Assembly: GCA_003023105.1 (NCBI GenBank)
Contig: PXSZ01000079.1
Span: forward strand, 1-42,362
Length of the DNA: 42,362 nucleotides
Reading direction: 5' to 3'
DNA from: Bacteroidetes bacterium QH_10_64_37
Lineage (GTDB): Bacteria; Bacteroidota; Rhodothermia; Rhodothermales; Salinibacteraceae
In this document: one piece after another, positions 17,142-27,311 of the stretch
Layout of the letters: each line of letters begins with the position of its first letter
How positions within the stretch are numbered: the first letter of the stretch is position 1
Made by a program: the position numbers and the translations under genes
The notes under the pieces: model-generated
Told to the model about the DNA's origin: nothing
The model's input: only the letters and a program-made list of their open reading frames with translations
The model's database searches: none

Positions 17142-17186
17142 GACGCGGAGAAGCGAGACGCAACGAGACAGCGACCTCTCCGCGTC
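17142..17186. repeat. 10-bp perfect inverted repeat upstream of mutAB
   Basis: GACGCGGAGA (17142-17151) and its exact complement TCTCCGCGTC (17177-17186) flank a 25-nt loop. The heptamer GACGCGG also occurs directly repeated at 17134-17140. No T tract follows on either strand, so an intrinsic terminator is unlikely. The element lies between the end of the RNA methyltransferase gene and the start of mutA, 100-145 bp upstream of the latter, and may be an operator. Confidence 0.4.
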
Positions 17187-17243
17187 TTCCCTCTCTCGTG
17201 TCCATTCGATAAGGCACAACCTGTCGATAGCGCACAGCTTGAG

Positions 17244-17804
17244 TTACATACGATTCTCCTCCCCGGGCGGTCCGTGCAGTCGGCGCGAGCGCCGGATGAG
17301 GTCGTACACGGCGATGCCGTAGGCGACGCCCACGTTGAGGGAGATTTTGGCACCGTACTGCGGAATTTCGAGCGCGAGGTCCACCTCCTCCAGCAGGTCA
17401 TCCTCGATGCCCCCCACCTCGTTGCCGACGATCAGAGCGATGGGGTACTCCTCGGCCTGCACCTGATCGGGCCGCTTCGTGGCGTTCGTCTGCTCCAGTG
17501 CGGCGATGGTGTAGTCCTCCGATTGGAGGTCTCGAAGGAGCGGGAGTGCCTCGTCGTGCTGGCTCCACGCGACGGCGTCCTGCGCCCCCAGGGCAGTTTT
17601 GTGAAGGTCCTCGTGCTCCGGCGTGCCCGTAAAGCCGGTGAGGTGGACGTGCTCGATGCGGGCCGCGTCGGAGGTGCGAAACATCGACCCGACGTTGTGG
17701 ATCGAGCGCACGTTGTGCACGATGAGACGGACCGGATGCTTCGGAAGCGCAGCGATGTCCTCCGGGTCGGGGCGTTCAATTTCATCCCAACTAAGCTTGC
17801 GCAT
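17244..17804 (-). CDS. SpoU/TrmH-family RNA 2'-O-methyltransferase
   Basis: A 186-residue SPOUT (trefoil-knot) methyltransferase that transfers a methyl group from S-adenosylmethionine to a ribose 2'-OH in tRNA or rRNA. The three family motifs are present: NVRSIHNVGSMFRTSDA (motif 1, from residue 31), IVGNEVGGI (motif 2) and ISLNVGVAYGIAVYDL (motif 3), the last two forming the knot that holds AdoMet. There is no extra N-terminal RNA-binding domain, so it is a minimal TrmL/TrmH-like enzyme; the target nucleotide cannot be told. The start at 17804 (MRKLSWDEIERP) is chosen because the open frame upstream is low-quality sequence. It is divergent from the lipoprotein gene at 18011. Confidence 0.9.
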   Translation of the reverse strand: MRKLSWDEIERPDPEDIAALPKHPVRLIVHNVRSIHNVGSMFRTSDAARIEHVHLTGFTGTPEHEDLHKTALGAQDAVAWSQHDEALPLLRDLQSEDYTIAALEQTNATKRPDQVQAEEYPIALIVGNEVGGIEDDLLEEVDLALEIPQYGAKISLNVGVAYGIAVYDLIRRSRRLHGPPGEENRM

Positions 17805-17894
17805 CTGACGGCTGGTGGAGAGGTTGAGGAAACCAGGCGACGGGATACCGACGGGGCTCTCGATGCAATTCGCTGTCCGGAGCCCTGTTTCTCG

Positions 17895-17921
17895 ACCCCT
17901 GATTCTCCCGTGAGAAGGGGT
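17895..17921. repeat. hairpin in the divergent intergenic region
   Basis: ACCCC (17895-17899) pairs with GGGGT (17917-17921) and TTCTC (17903-17907) with GAGAA (17912-17916), with a 3-nt bulge and a CCGT loop. The two flanking genes are transcribed away from it, so it is not a 3' terminator of either. It may be an operator or a 5' leader element of one of them. Confidence 0.35.
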
Positions 17922-18010
17922 TTGGTGGATGGATATGAAACCGAGACACTGCGGGCGACGTGCACGAACGGTGCCCAAACGAACACCAGCTTCTGACCCC
18001 TTCTTCCGGA

Positions 18011-18625
18011 ATGCGTACGTTTCGATCCCGCTGGGGCGCTTTCCTGGCTGCAGGTCTTTTCCTTTTCAGCGTCGCCGGTTGTGCCACGCTGCGAGAGGTC
18101 TCGAACCTCCGCAAAGTGAGTTTCCAAATTGACCGGGTGTCCCAGGCGCAGCTGGCCGGGGTGAGGCTTGCCGATGTCCAGTCGTACGAGGACCTGAGTG
18201 CGAAGGACGTTCTCCGGCTGGGATCGGCGCTGTCCAGAGGCGAAATGCCCCTGTCGTTTAGGCTCCACTTGCAGGCTGCCAACCCGTCTTCGAACAGCGT
18301 CAACGCCCGGCTCACCGAGATGGACTGGACGCTGCTTCTGGAGGAGAAGGAAACCGTGTCGGGACATTTCGATCAGGAAGTGGTGTTGCCGCCGGGGGAG
18401 CCGAAGAACTTTTCCTTTCAGATTAAGCTCGACCTCGTCCGCTTCTTCAATGACAACCTGAAGAGCCTGGTGAACCTCGCCTCCGCCGTCTCGGGGGACG
18501 CGCCGCCGCAAACAATCAAACTCCGCGTTCGGCCGACGGTCAACACGCCGTTCGGGCCGTTCTCGTATCCCTCCCCCATCACTGTGGTGAGCGAGGAGGC
18601 GGGCGGCTCCGCCCCACAGCCGTAG
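18011..18625 (+). CDS. LEA type 2-like lipoprotein
   Basis: A 204-residue predicted lipoprotein. The signal peptide ends in the lipobox SVAGC (Cys24). The rest resembles the LEA14/WHy type of beta-sandwich: a first part VSFQIDRVSQAQLAGVRL, the conserved LHLQAANPSSNSVNARLTEMDWTLLLEE, then SGHFDQEVVLPPGEPKNFSFQIKLDL. Proteins of this fold sit on the periplasmic side of membranes, and desiccation or stress roles have been proposed. Starting at 18011 (MRTFRSRWGA) gives a normal signal peptide; a start at 17960 would add 17 residues before it. It lies 69 bp upstream of cmk on the same strand and may share its transcript. Confidence 0.8.
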   Translation: MRTFRSRWGAFLAAGLFLFSVAGCATLREVSNLRKVSFQIDRVSQAQLAGVRLADVQSYEDLSAKDVLRLGSALSRGEMPLSFRLHLQAANPSSNSVNARLTEMDWTLLLEEKETVSGHFDQEVVLPPGEPKNFSFQIKLDLVRFFNDNLKSLVNLASAVSGDAPPQTIKLRVRPTVNTPFGPFSYPSPITVVSEEAGGSAPQP

Positions 18626-18694
18626 GCGACCCAGAAGCAAGCCCCTGCACTTCGTCAGATCTCCGCTACACGCGTCCCTGCGCGCGCCACAAAC

Positions 18695-19378
18695 GTGATC
18701 GTTACCATCGACGGCCCGGCTGGATCAGGGAAGAGCACCACCGCTCGGCGAGTCGCCGCTCATCTCGACTACGTGTATCTCGACACGGGAGCCATGTACC
18801 GGGCCGCGGCTCTCGGCTTCCTGCGGGCCGGTGCACCGGCGTCGCCGGAGGGGGCGGATCAAGTGCTCCCCACGCTGGACGTAGACGTGACGTACCGGGC
18901 GGACGCCATGCATGTCTTTCTCGGGGAAGAGGAGGTCACCGATCAGATCCGGACGGCCGAAGTTGGGGCCGTCGTGAGCGACATTTCCACTCTGGTCTCG
19001 GTTCGGGAGTACATGGTGGAGGAGCAGCGTCGGATCGGCCATGAGCAGGCCGGGGAGCACGGGGGCGTCGTGCTGGATGGGCGAGATACCGGAACGGTCG
19101 TCTTTCCGGAGGCCCCGGTGAAAATTTTCATGGTGGCCGACATCGAGGAACGGGCCCGGCGCCGACTCCAGGAGTATGAAGCGGCAGCGGAGGACATTTC
19201 CTTCGAGAAGGTCCGGAGTGAAATTGAGGAGCGCGACCGTCAGGATCGAACCCGCGACATCGCGCCCCTGCGCCGCGCCGAGGACGCCCTCGTGCTCGAT
19301 ACGACCGACCGCACGATTGCGGAGCAGGTGGCCTTTGTCGTAGATCGCGTTAAAGCACATCCGGACTGGGGAACGTAG
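18695..19378 (+). CDS. cmk: cytidylate kinase
   Basis: A 227-residue (d)CMP kinase that phosphorylates CMP and dCMP with ATP in pyrimidine nucleotide salvage and supply. Motifs are the P-loop GPAGSGKST (7-15), the YLDTGAMYRA substrate motif (about 28-37), the NMP-binding insertion, LDGRDTGTVVFPEAPVKIFM and the lid region ARRRLQEY through RDRQDRTRDIAPL. It uses a GTG start directly before the conserved VTIDGPAGSGKS segment. The cmk-rpsA order is widespread in bacteria and is seen here: rpsA follows after 235 bp that contain leader hairpins. Confidence 0.96.
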   Translation: MIVTIDGPAGSGKSTTARRVAAHLDYVYLDTGAMYRAAALGFLRAGAPASPEGADQVLPTLDVDVTYRADAMHVFLGEEEVTDQIRTAEVGAVVSDISTLVSVREYMVEEQRRIGHEQAGEHGGVVLDGRDTGTVVFPEAPVKIFMVADIEERARRRLQEYEAAAEDISFEKVRSEIEERDRQDRTRDIAPLRRAEDALVLDTTDRTIAEQVAFVVDRVKAHPDWGT

Positions 19379-19470
19379 TCGGTCCGGCTCAATAAAACGC
19401 TCGCCTGTCTAAGGCATATTGACGGCGGCCCTCCCTGGGCTCGTCTTCCTGACACTGCGTTTTGCGTTCT

Positions 19471-19500
19471 CCGGATCCCGGCACTTGCGCCGGCATCCGG
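19471..19500 (+). promoter_or_regulatory. hairpin in the rpsA leader
   Basis: CCGGAT (19471-19476) pairs with ATCCGG (19495-19500) and CCGGC (19478-19482) with GCCGG (19489-19493), with a single C-C mismatch and a 6-nt loop: an 11-bp stem. No T tract follows. A second hairpin, CCTGGA (19528-19533) with TCCAGG (19542-19547), lies between it and the rpsA start at 19614. Ribosomal protein S1 is autoregulated through its mRNA leader in E. coli, so a similar role is plausible but unproven. Confidence 0.4.
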
Positions 19501-19613
19501 GTCATGTATCTTCCGCTCACTCTCCCTCCTGGAACGTCAGGTCCAGGCAGGTACAAATTGCACCCGCCGCTGGGCGAGAGCGTCCCGGCGTCTCGCAAAC
19601 CACTCAACCGTAT

Positions 19614-22295
<2,682 letters not shown>

Positions 22296-22334
22296 CCGCA
22301 GGCGCGTCCTCCTGAGGGATCACGCATTGTGTTG

Positions 22335-22374
22335 AAGGGACGGCTTCTCCCCCGGAGGTCGTCCCTTTTGCTTT
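22335..22374 (+). terminator. intrinsic terminator after rpsA
   Basis: AAGGGACG (22335-22342) pairs with CGTCCCTT (22360-22367), the stem extending inward with wobble pairs, followed by TTTTGCTTT. It lies 40 bp after the rpsA stop and before the malic enzyme start at 22452. Confidence 0.75.
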
Positions 22375-22451
22375 GGCGCGTCCCGCCGGTGCCCAGGCAG
22401 GACCTTACCCGCATTCGCTCGCCCGATCTGACACCAGACACGCATTTTTAC

Positions 22452-23873
22452 ATGGAAGAAAACGAAGAATATCTGCCGAGTGCCAGCAATTCGATCACGG
22501 TTCGGGTGCTGATTGCCAATCGCCCCGGCATGCTCGCAAGGGTCACGGGCGTGATTGGGGAGAAGGGGGGCAACATTGGGGCCATCGACATCGTCCGGGC
22601 CGAGAAGGAGGAGCTGACCCGCGATATTACCATTAACACGCGGAGCGACGACCACGCGCAGTCGATCGTGCAGGAGATCCGAGAGATCGACGGGGTGGAG
22701 GTCATCAACATTTCCGACCGCACCTTCCTCCTGCACCTGGGCGGAAAGCTGGAGGTGGAAAGCAGGTCGCCCCTCCAGACGCGGGATCAGCTCTCGATGG
22801 CCTACACCCCCGGCGTCGCGCGCGTTTCCGAGGCGATCCGCGAGACGCCCGCGGATGCGCACCGGCTCACCATCAAGAGCAACACGGTGGCCGTGGTGTC
22901 GGACGGCACGGCCGTGCTGGGGCTCGGCGACACGGGGGCGGAGGCCGCGATTCCGGTGATGGAGGGCAAGGCCCAGCTCCTCAAGGAGTTTGCGGGCGTG
23001 AACGGCTTCCCGGTCTGCCTCGATACGACCGACGTCGATGAGATTGTGGACACCGTCCGGCGCATCGCCCCGGTGTTCGGCGGCATCAACCTCGAAGACA
23101 TCGCGGCCCCGCGTTGCTTTGCGATCGAGGAGCGCCTGAAGGAGGACCTGGACATTCCGGTCTTCCACGACGATCAACACGGAACGGCCGTCGTGGCGGT
23201 CGCGGCCCTCCTGAACGCCCTGAGGGTTGTGGAGAAAGCCCTCGAAGACATCAAGGTCGTAATGGCGGGGATCGGGGCTGCGGGCACGGCCGTCACCGAG
23301 ATGCTGTTGCGGATGGGAGTGGAGGACATCGTGGGGGTCGACAGCAGCGGGCCCGTCACTTCTGGGCGGGATGACCTCAACGCCGCCAAGGAGCGGTACG
23401 CCGAGATGACGGACCCGTCGGTGGACGGGGGGACCCTGTCGGCGGTCATGGAAGGGGCTGACGTGTTCATCGGCCTGAGCGTCCCGGACCTCATCGACGT
23501 GGAGGACCTGAAGCGCATGGCCCGCGACCCGATCGTGTTTGCGATGGCCAATCCCCGTCCCGAAATCATGCCGGAATTGGCCTATCCCCACGTGACAGTC
23601 ATGGCCACGGGCCGCAGCGATTATCCCAATCAGATCAACAACGTTCTGTGCTTCCCGGGCCTGTTTAAGGGGGCGCTGCATTGTCGGGCGGCGGCCATTA
23701 CGGGCGAAATGAAAATTGCGGCAGCCGAGGCGATTGCCGAGACGATCGACGACCCTAATTTGACGCCGGACTACGTCATCCCCAGCGTGTTCGACAAGGA
23801 GGTCGTTACCCGGGTCTCAGAGGCGGTGTCCCAGACCGCCTATGAACAGGGGGTGGCCCGCAAGCGGACGTAG
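22452..23873 (+). CDS. NAD(P)-dependent malic enzyme with N-terminal ACT domain
   Basis: A 473-residue fusion of an ACT regulatory domain (about 10-90: ITVRVLIANRPGMLARVTGVIGEKGGNIGAIDIV) with a malic enzyme (about 95-473) that oxidatively decarboxylates malate to pyruvate. The catalytic part shows YTPGVARVSEAI, GLGDTGAEAAIPVMEGKAQLL, FGGINLEDIAAPRCF with the metal-binding acidic residues, and FHDDQHGTAVV. The dinucleotide site is GIGAAGTAVTEMLLRMG. There is no C-terminal phosphotransacetylase-like domain, so this is the short form. The ACT domain suggests allosteric control by a small ligand, possibly an amino acid. The ATG at 22452 follows the rpsA terminator and is the start that opens directly into the ACT domain. 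Cofactor preference cannot be told. Confidence 0.93.
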   Translation: MEENEEYLPSASNSITVRVLIANRPGMLARVTGVIGEKGGNIGAIDIVRAEKEELTRDITINTRSDDHAQSIVQEIREIDGVEVINISDRTFLLHLGGKLEVESRSPLQTRDQLSMAYTPGVARVSEAIRETPADAHRLTIKSNTVAVVSDGTAVLGLGDTGAEAAIPVMEGKAQLLKEFAGVNGFPVCLDTTDVDEIVDTVRRIAPVFGGINLEDIAAPRCFAIEERLKEDLDIPVFHDDQHGTAVVAVAALLNALRVVEKALEDIKVVMAGIGAAGTAVTEMLLRMGVEDIVGVDSSGPVTSGRDDLNAAKERYAEMTDPSVDGGTLSAVMEGADVFIGLSVPDLIDVEDLKRMARDPIVFAMANPRPEIMPELAYPHVTVMATGRSDYPNQINNVLCFPGLFKGALHCRAAAITGEMKIAAAEAIAETIDDPNLTPDYVIPSVFDKEVVTRVSEAVSQTAYEQGVARKRT

Positions 23874-23921
23874 GGCCGTCCGTAGTCGCACAGCACCTCA
23901 ACAGACGGATGAGCCGCAGCG

Positions 23922-24695
23922 ATGCCCTCCAATCGCGGTGCCCATCCCGAGGATGCCGAGCAGTTCGGCGCCGCCCGGTACGCGCGGCTCCGGGCCGCCG
24001 TGCGGGACCTTTCGTGGCTGCGCAGTCGTGGATACAGCGGACCGGCCGCCCAAAAGCTCGTGGGGAATCGTTATCGACTGAAGCGGCGGCAGCGAAATGC
24101 CGTCACTCGCTCTGCCTGCAGCGATGCCGAGCGGGCACACCGCCTGCGAGCCCGTCTTTCCCCGACGGATGTGGCCGGACAGACAGTCGACATCGATGCC
24201 TTCAATGCCCTCATCACCGTAGAGGCGGCGCTCGGCGGCGCGTACCTGTTCGTGGGACGCGACACGGCCTACCGGGACGTGAACCCGCTGAAAGGCACGT
24301 ACCAGATCGTCCGTCAAACAAATCCGGCCATCGAACGGCTCACAGATACGCTACGGGCCCTCCGTCCCGAGCAGGTTACCTGGCATCTCGATCGGTCGGT
24401 TTCCAACGTCGGGCGTGTGAAGGGGCGGCTGGAGAACGCGTCGCCCGAACCGGATTTTGCGTGGGCACTTGAGGAGGAAGAGGACGTTGACGCTACGCTC
24501 CGGAGCACGTCGAATCCGGTTGTAACGAGTGACAGTGCAATTCTCGACGCGACCGACGCCTGGCTGCATCTGGAGGCCCACGTCCACAGGCGTCACGCTC
24601 CCGACGCCCACGTCGTCGACCTCCGTCCCGACGGCGAGCGGTCCTCGTGGTCTCCAGGGGCAGACCCGTATCGCCCCTCCCGAACCGATTCGTAG
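23922..24695 (+). CDS. DUF434 domain-containing protein
   Basis: A 257-residue protein whose N-terminal part (about 15-75) has the DUF434 pattern: ARLRAAVRDLSWLRSRGYSGPAAQKLVGNRYRLKRRQRNAVTRSACSD. The middle (about 85-180) has VDIDAFNALITVEAALGGAYLFVGRDTAYRDVNPLKGTY, followed by a segment that resembles a Rossmann-like or PIN-like core (VTWHLDRSVSNVGRVKGRL). Family function is unknown. It starts 48 bp after the malic enzyme and ends 9 bp before the next small gene, suggesting one transcript for these genes. Confidence 0.8.
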   Translation: MPSNRGAHPEDAEQFGAARYARLRAAVRDLSWLRSRGYSGPAAQKLVGNRYRLKRRQRNAVTRSACSDAERAHRLRARLSPTDVAGQTVDIDAFNALITVEAALGGAYLFVGRDTAYRDVNPLKGTYQIVRQTNPAIERLTDTLRALRPEQVTWHLDRSVSNVGRVKGRLENASPEPDFAWALEEEEDVDATLRSTSNPVVTSDSAILDATDAWLHLEAHVHRRHAPDAHVVDLRPDGERSSWSPGADPYRPSRTDS

Positions 24696-24704
24696 CCTTT
24701 CCCG

Positions 24705-25055
24705 ATGGCGACTGTCGTCACGTATCTGCTTGTTTCGGCCCCCAGCGATCCCGAGGCGGTTCGCTCGCATCCGCTCCTTGAGAAGCACGGATTCGAGCCC
24801 CATCCGATGGAGGACCGGGAAGAGAGGGAGGCGCTCCCGGCCCTCCGGTTTGCCGCCGCGAGCGCGCTGGAAGAGAGTGCGAGTTTGGAAGCGCCGTGTC
24901 GGGAGCTCTCAGCGGCCTTTCCCGAGGCCACCGTGACGTTCTGCGAGGTGGAAGAGCGGTTTGACCAGGTCGAGCATCTCCGATCGGTCGTGTTTATCGA
25001 AGGTCAACGGGCAGGGAAGATCGAGCATGGGTACGTTTTTAACATGGGTGCATAA
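24705..25055 (+). CDS. small hypothetical protein
   Basis: I do not recognise this 116-residue acidic protein. It opens with a strand (TVVTYLLVSAPSDPEAV), has a central Glu-rich helix region and ends with two strands (TVTFCEVEERFDQVEHLRSVVFIEGQRAGKIEHGYVFNMGA). No signal peptide or membrane segment is present. It begins 9 bp after the DUF434 gene, so the two are probably translated from one message and may act together. Confidence 0.7.
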   Translation: MATVVTYLLVSAPSDPEAVRSHPLLEKHGFEPHPMEDREEREALPALRFAAASALEESASLEAPCRELSAAFPEATVTFCEVEERFDQVEHLRSVVFIEGQRAGKIEHGYVFNMGA

Positions 25056-25226
25056 TCGCGTTCGAGTCCGACTCGGTACTGTGAACGTATCGGAACGTGT
25101 GACAAAGCACGTTCAACCTCAAAATAGAAGGGATACATTGCATGAAGGATGGAGAAAGGGGGAACTTTTCATTCAGCTATAAATTCAAAGTGACTGCGAA
25201 CCCCAGTAACCATCGTATCTAGAATC

Positions 25227-25529
25227 ATGGCAACAGAATTTCAAATGGAAGTTATGGACCAAGAGGACGCCGAGCGTGAACTCGGAGCGAGCGGAGGTCG
25301 GGGTCGTACCTCTCAGTATGAGCCCATCGCCCAGAAATGGAGTGAGATCGACGACGATGAAGCGATCGTACTCTCTGATCTGGAGAAGAACGACATCCAG
25401 AATCTGCGCAATCTCCTCTACCGCCGGTTCGGGAAAGAGACCGTGATTGTCCGTTCGGCCCAGCAGGAGGACGACAGCTACAAGGCAGTCGTTCGGGCGC
25501 GGGAAGATGACGAGTATCTCCGAAACTAA
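25227..25529 (+). CDS. small acidic hypothetical protein
   Basis: A 100-residue protein of unknown function, with no signal peptide or membrane segment. The N-terminal 40 residues are polar and probably flexible. The C-terminal 60 form a compact alpha/beta unit (IVLSDLEKNDIQNLRNLLYRRFGKETVIVRSAQQEDDSYKAVVRARE), the kind of small single-domain fold found in conserved lineage-specific proteins. It is preceded by a 171-bp AT-richer gap, including TATAAA at 25178-25183, and no Shine-Dalgarno site is seen before the ATG, so it is likely transcribed from its own promoter. It converges with the aldehyde dehydrogenase gene. Confidence 0.7.
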   Translation: MATEFQMEVMDQEDAERELGASGGRGRTSQYEPIAQKWSEIDDDEAIVLSDLEKNDIQNLRNLLYRRFGKETVIVRSAQQEDDSYKAVVRAREDDEYLRN

Positions 25530-25531
25530 AA

Positions 25532-25546
25532 TGTGGGGGACCCACA
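25532..25546 (-). terminator. second terminator hairpin of the aldehyde dehydrogenase gene
   Basis: TGTGGG (25532-25537) pairs with CCCACA (25541-25546), with a 3-nt loop. On the minus strand it is followed by TTTTAG. It lies in the convergent gap directly after the plus-strand stop at 25529 and acts in the minus direction. Confidence 0.5.
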
Positions 25547-25556
25547 AGAAAATGGA

Positions 25557-25581
25557 TGGTGATGTGTGAGCAACATCACCA
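25557..25581 (-). terminator. terminator hairpin of the aldehyde dehydrogenase gene
   Basis: TGGTGATGT (25557-25565) pairs perfectly with ACATCACCA (25573-25581), loop 7 nt. On the minus strand it is followed by TCCATTTTCTTG, a modest T-rich tract. It lies 60 bp beyond the stop of the minus-strand gene at 25642 and together with the hairpin at 25532-25546 makes a tandem terminator between convergent genes. Confidence 0.55.
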
Positions 25582-25641
25582 CCCGCATGGGCGGAAATCG
25601 CACATCCTTTGCTCTCGGAGTCGGCTCAGTATATGTCCCGA

Positions 25642-27135
25642 CTACCGTCGGGGGTCGACCGAGTCCATCTGGGCCTTTTGAAGCTGGCCGGAGTAGTCGA
25701 CGTAAATCGTCTTGTGCTCCGTCCAGAATTCGAAGGCCGCATAGCCGCCGTCCCGTTGGCCATTTCCCGTGCCCTTGACGCCTCCGAAGGGCATGTGCGC
25801 CTCTGCGCCAATCGTGGGGCCGTTCACGTACGTGATGCCCGCATCGAGATCGCGCATGGCTTGGAAGCTCCGGTTGACGTCCTGCGTGTAGATGGAGGAG
25901 GAGAGGCCGAATTTCGTATTGTTGGCCACCTCCACGGCCTCCTCGTAGGAGCTAACCTCAAAGGTCGCGAGCACCGGGCCGAAGATTTCCTCCTGCGCGA
26001 TCGTCATGTTCGGCGTCACATCCGTAAAGAGCGTGGGCTCGTAGAAATGGCCCTCGAGGCCGTCGACCGTCGCGGGGGAACCGCCCATGACCAGCGTGGC
26101 GCCCTCGTCCTGCCCGATCTCCACGTAGCGGTGCACCGTGTCGACAGCCGCCTCGTTGATGAGCGGGCCTACGTCCGTGCCGTCGTCGTTGCCGTCGCCG
26201 AGAACGAGCATTTCCGCCTCGGCCTGAATCATCTCGACGAAGCGGTCGTGGACCGCCTCGTGGCAGATGAGGCGGCTCGTGGCCGTACACCGCTGCCCGG
26301 TGGTGCCGTAGGCGCCCCAGATGGCTCCTTCGAGAGCGAGGTCCAGGTCGGCGTCCTCCATGACGATCATCGGGTTCTTGCCGCCCATTTCCAGTGAGAT
26401 CGGCTTGTTGAGGCGGCCGCACGTTTCGGCGATGGAGGTGCCTACCTCGTAGGAGCCGGTGAAGCCGAGGGCGTCCACCTCCGGGTGCTCCACGAGCGCT
26501 TCGCCTGCTTCGTCGGCCCCGTGCACCACGTTGATCACCCCATCCGGGATGCCGGCCTCGATCAGAGTCTGGACGAAACGCAGTCCGCTGTGCGGGGCGT
26601 CCTCACTGGGTTTGAAGAGAATGGTGTTGCCGGCGGCGAGGGCGGGAAAAATTTTCCAGGACGGGACGGCCACTGGGAAATTCCAGGCCGTAATAATACC
26701 GCACACCCCGAGCGGGCGGCGGATGGCCATGTTCATCTTGTCGGGCAGCTCGCTCGGGACAGTTGTGCCGAAGAGGCGCCGCGTCTCGCTGGCCGCGTAG
26801 TAGGCGGTGTCGATGGCCTCCTGCACGTCGCCCTTTGTCTCGAAAAATGGCTTGCCCATCTCGCGGGTCATCGAGCGGGCGATGTCCTCCTTTCGCTCGG
26901 TGAGCAGGTCGCCCGAGGCCTTGAGAATCTTGCCACGATCGGGGGCGGGGGTGCTGCTCCACTCATCAAGTGCATCGCGGGCCGCGGCGGCCGCCTCGTC
27001 CACGTCGGTCGGGCCCGAGTCGGGGAAGTGGCCGATGAGGTCGTCGGGGTCGGCGGGATTTCGGTTCTCGAAGGTTTGCTGGGTGGTCGCGTCTTGCCGG
27101 CGACCGTCGATGTAGTTCTCAAACGTGTCAGACAT
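25642..27135 (-). CDS. NAD(P)-dependent aldehyde dehydrogenase
   Basis: A 497-residue ALDH-superfamily enzyme that oxidises an aldehyde to the acid in the cytoplasm. The cofactor-binding segment GIITAWNFPVAVPSWKIFPALAAGNTILFKPSE, the general base Glu249 in LEMGGKNP and the nucleophile Cys283 in GQRCTATSR are all present, as are EIFGPV and the C-terminal PFGGVKGTGNGQRDGG. The end KTIYVDYSGQLQKAQMD is reminiscent of alpha-ketoglutaric semialdehyde (2,5-dioxovalerate) dehydrogenases, but the substrate cannot be fixed from sequence alone. It is transcribed divergently from the aminotransferase at 27312, with 176 bp between the starts. Confidence 0.92.
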   Translation of the reverse strand: MSDTFENYIDGRRQDATTQQTFENRNPADPDDLIGHFPDSGPTDVDEAAAAARDALDEWSSTPAPDRGKILKASGDLLTERKEDIARSMTREMGKPFFETKGDVQEAIDTAYYAASETRRLFGTTVPSELPDKMNMAIRRPLGVCGIITAWNFPVAVPSWKIFPALAAGNTILFKPSEDAPHSGLRFVQTLIEAGIPDGVINVVHGADEAGEALVEHPEVDALGFTGSYEVGTSIAETCGRLNKPISLEMGGKNPMIVMEDADLDLALEGAIWGAYGTTGQRCTATSRLICHEAVHDRFVEMIQAEAEMLVLGDGNDDGTDVGPLINEAAVDTVHRYVEIGQDEGATLVMGGSPATVDGLEGHFYEPTLFTDVTPNMTIAQEEIFGPVLATFEVSSYEEAVEVANNTKFGLSSSIYTQDVNRSFQAMRDLDAGITYVNGPTIGAEAHMPFGGVKGTGNGQRDGGYAAFEFWTEHKTIYVDYSGQLQKAQMDSVDPRR

Positions 27136-27311
27136 ACGGAGCAGGGATTTGTCGGGCGGTCGAGAAGAGAACGCACGTTTCCAAACCTACGTGCCGCAGC
27201 GCCAAAGTACAATTGGGGAAGTGATGGAACGTCCCTTGGTGAACCTCCCAGAGATGGGAAAGTACGTGTGCCCGTCACCGCTTTGTCCAACTTCTTCGCT
27301 GCCCCGTCCTC

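Noticed and set aside
25178..25183. TATAAA as the -10 box of the small acidic gene
   Set aside because: No matching -35 hexamer lies at a suitable distance, so a promoter was not listed as a feature.
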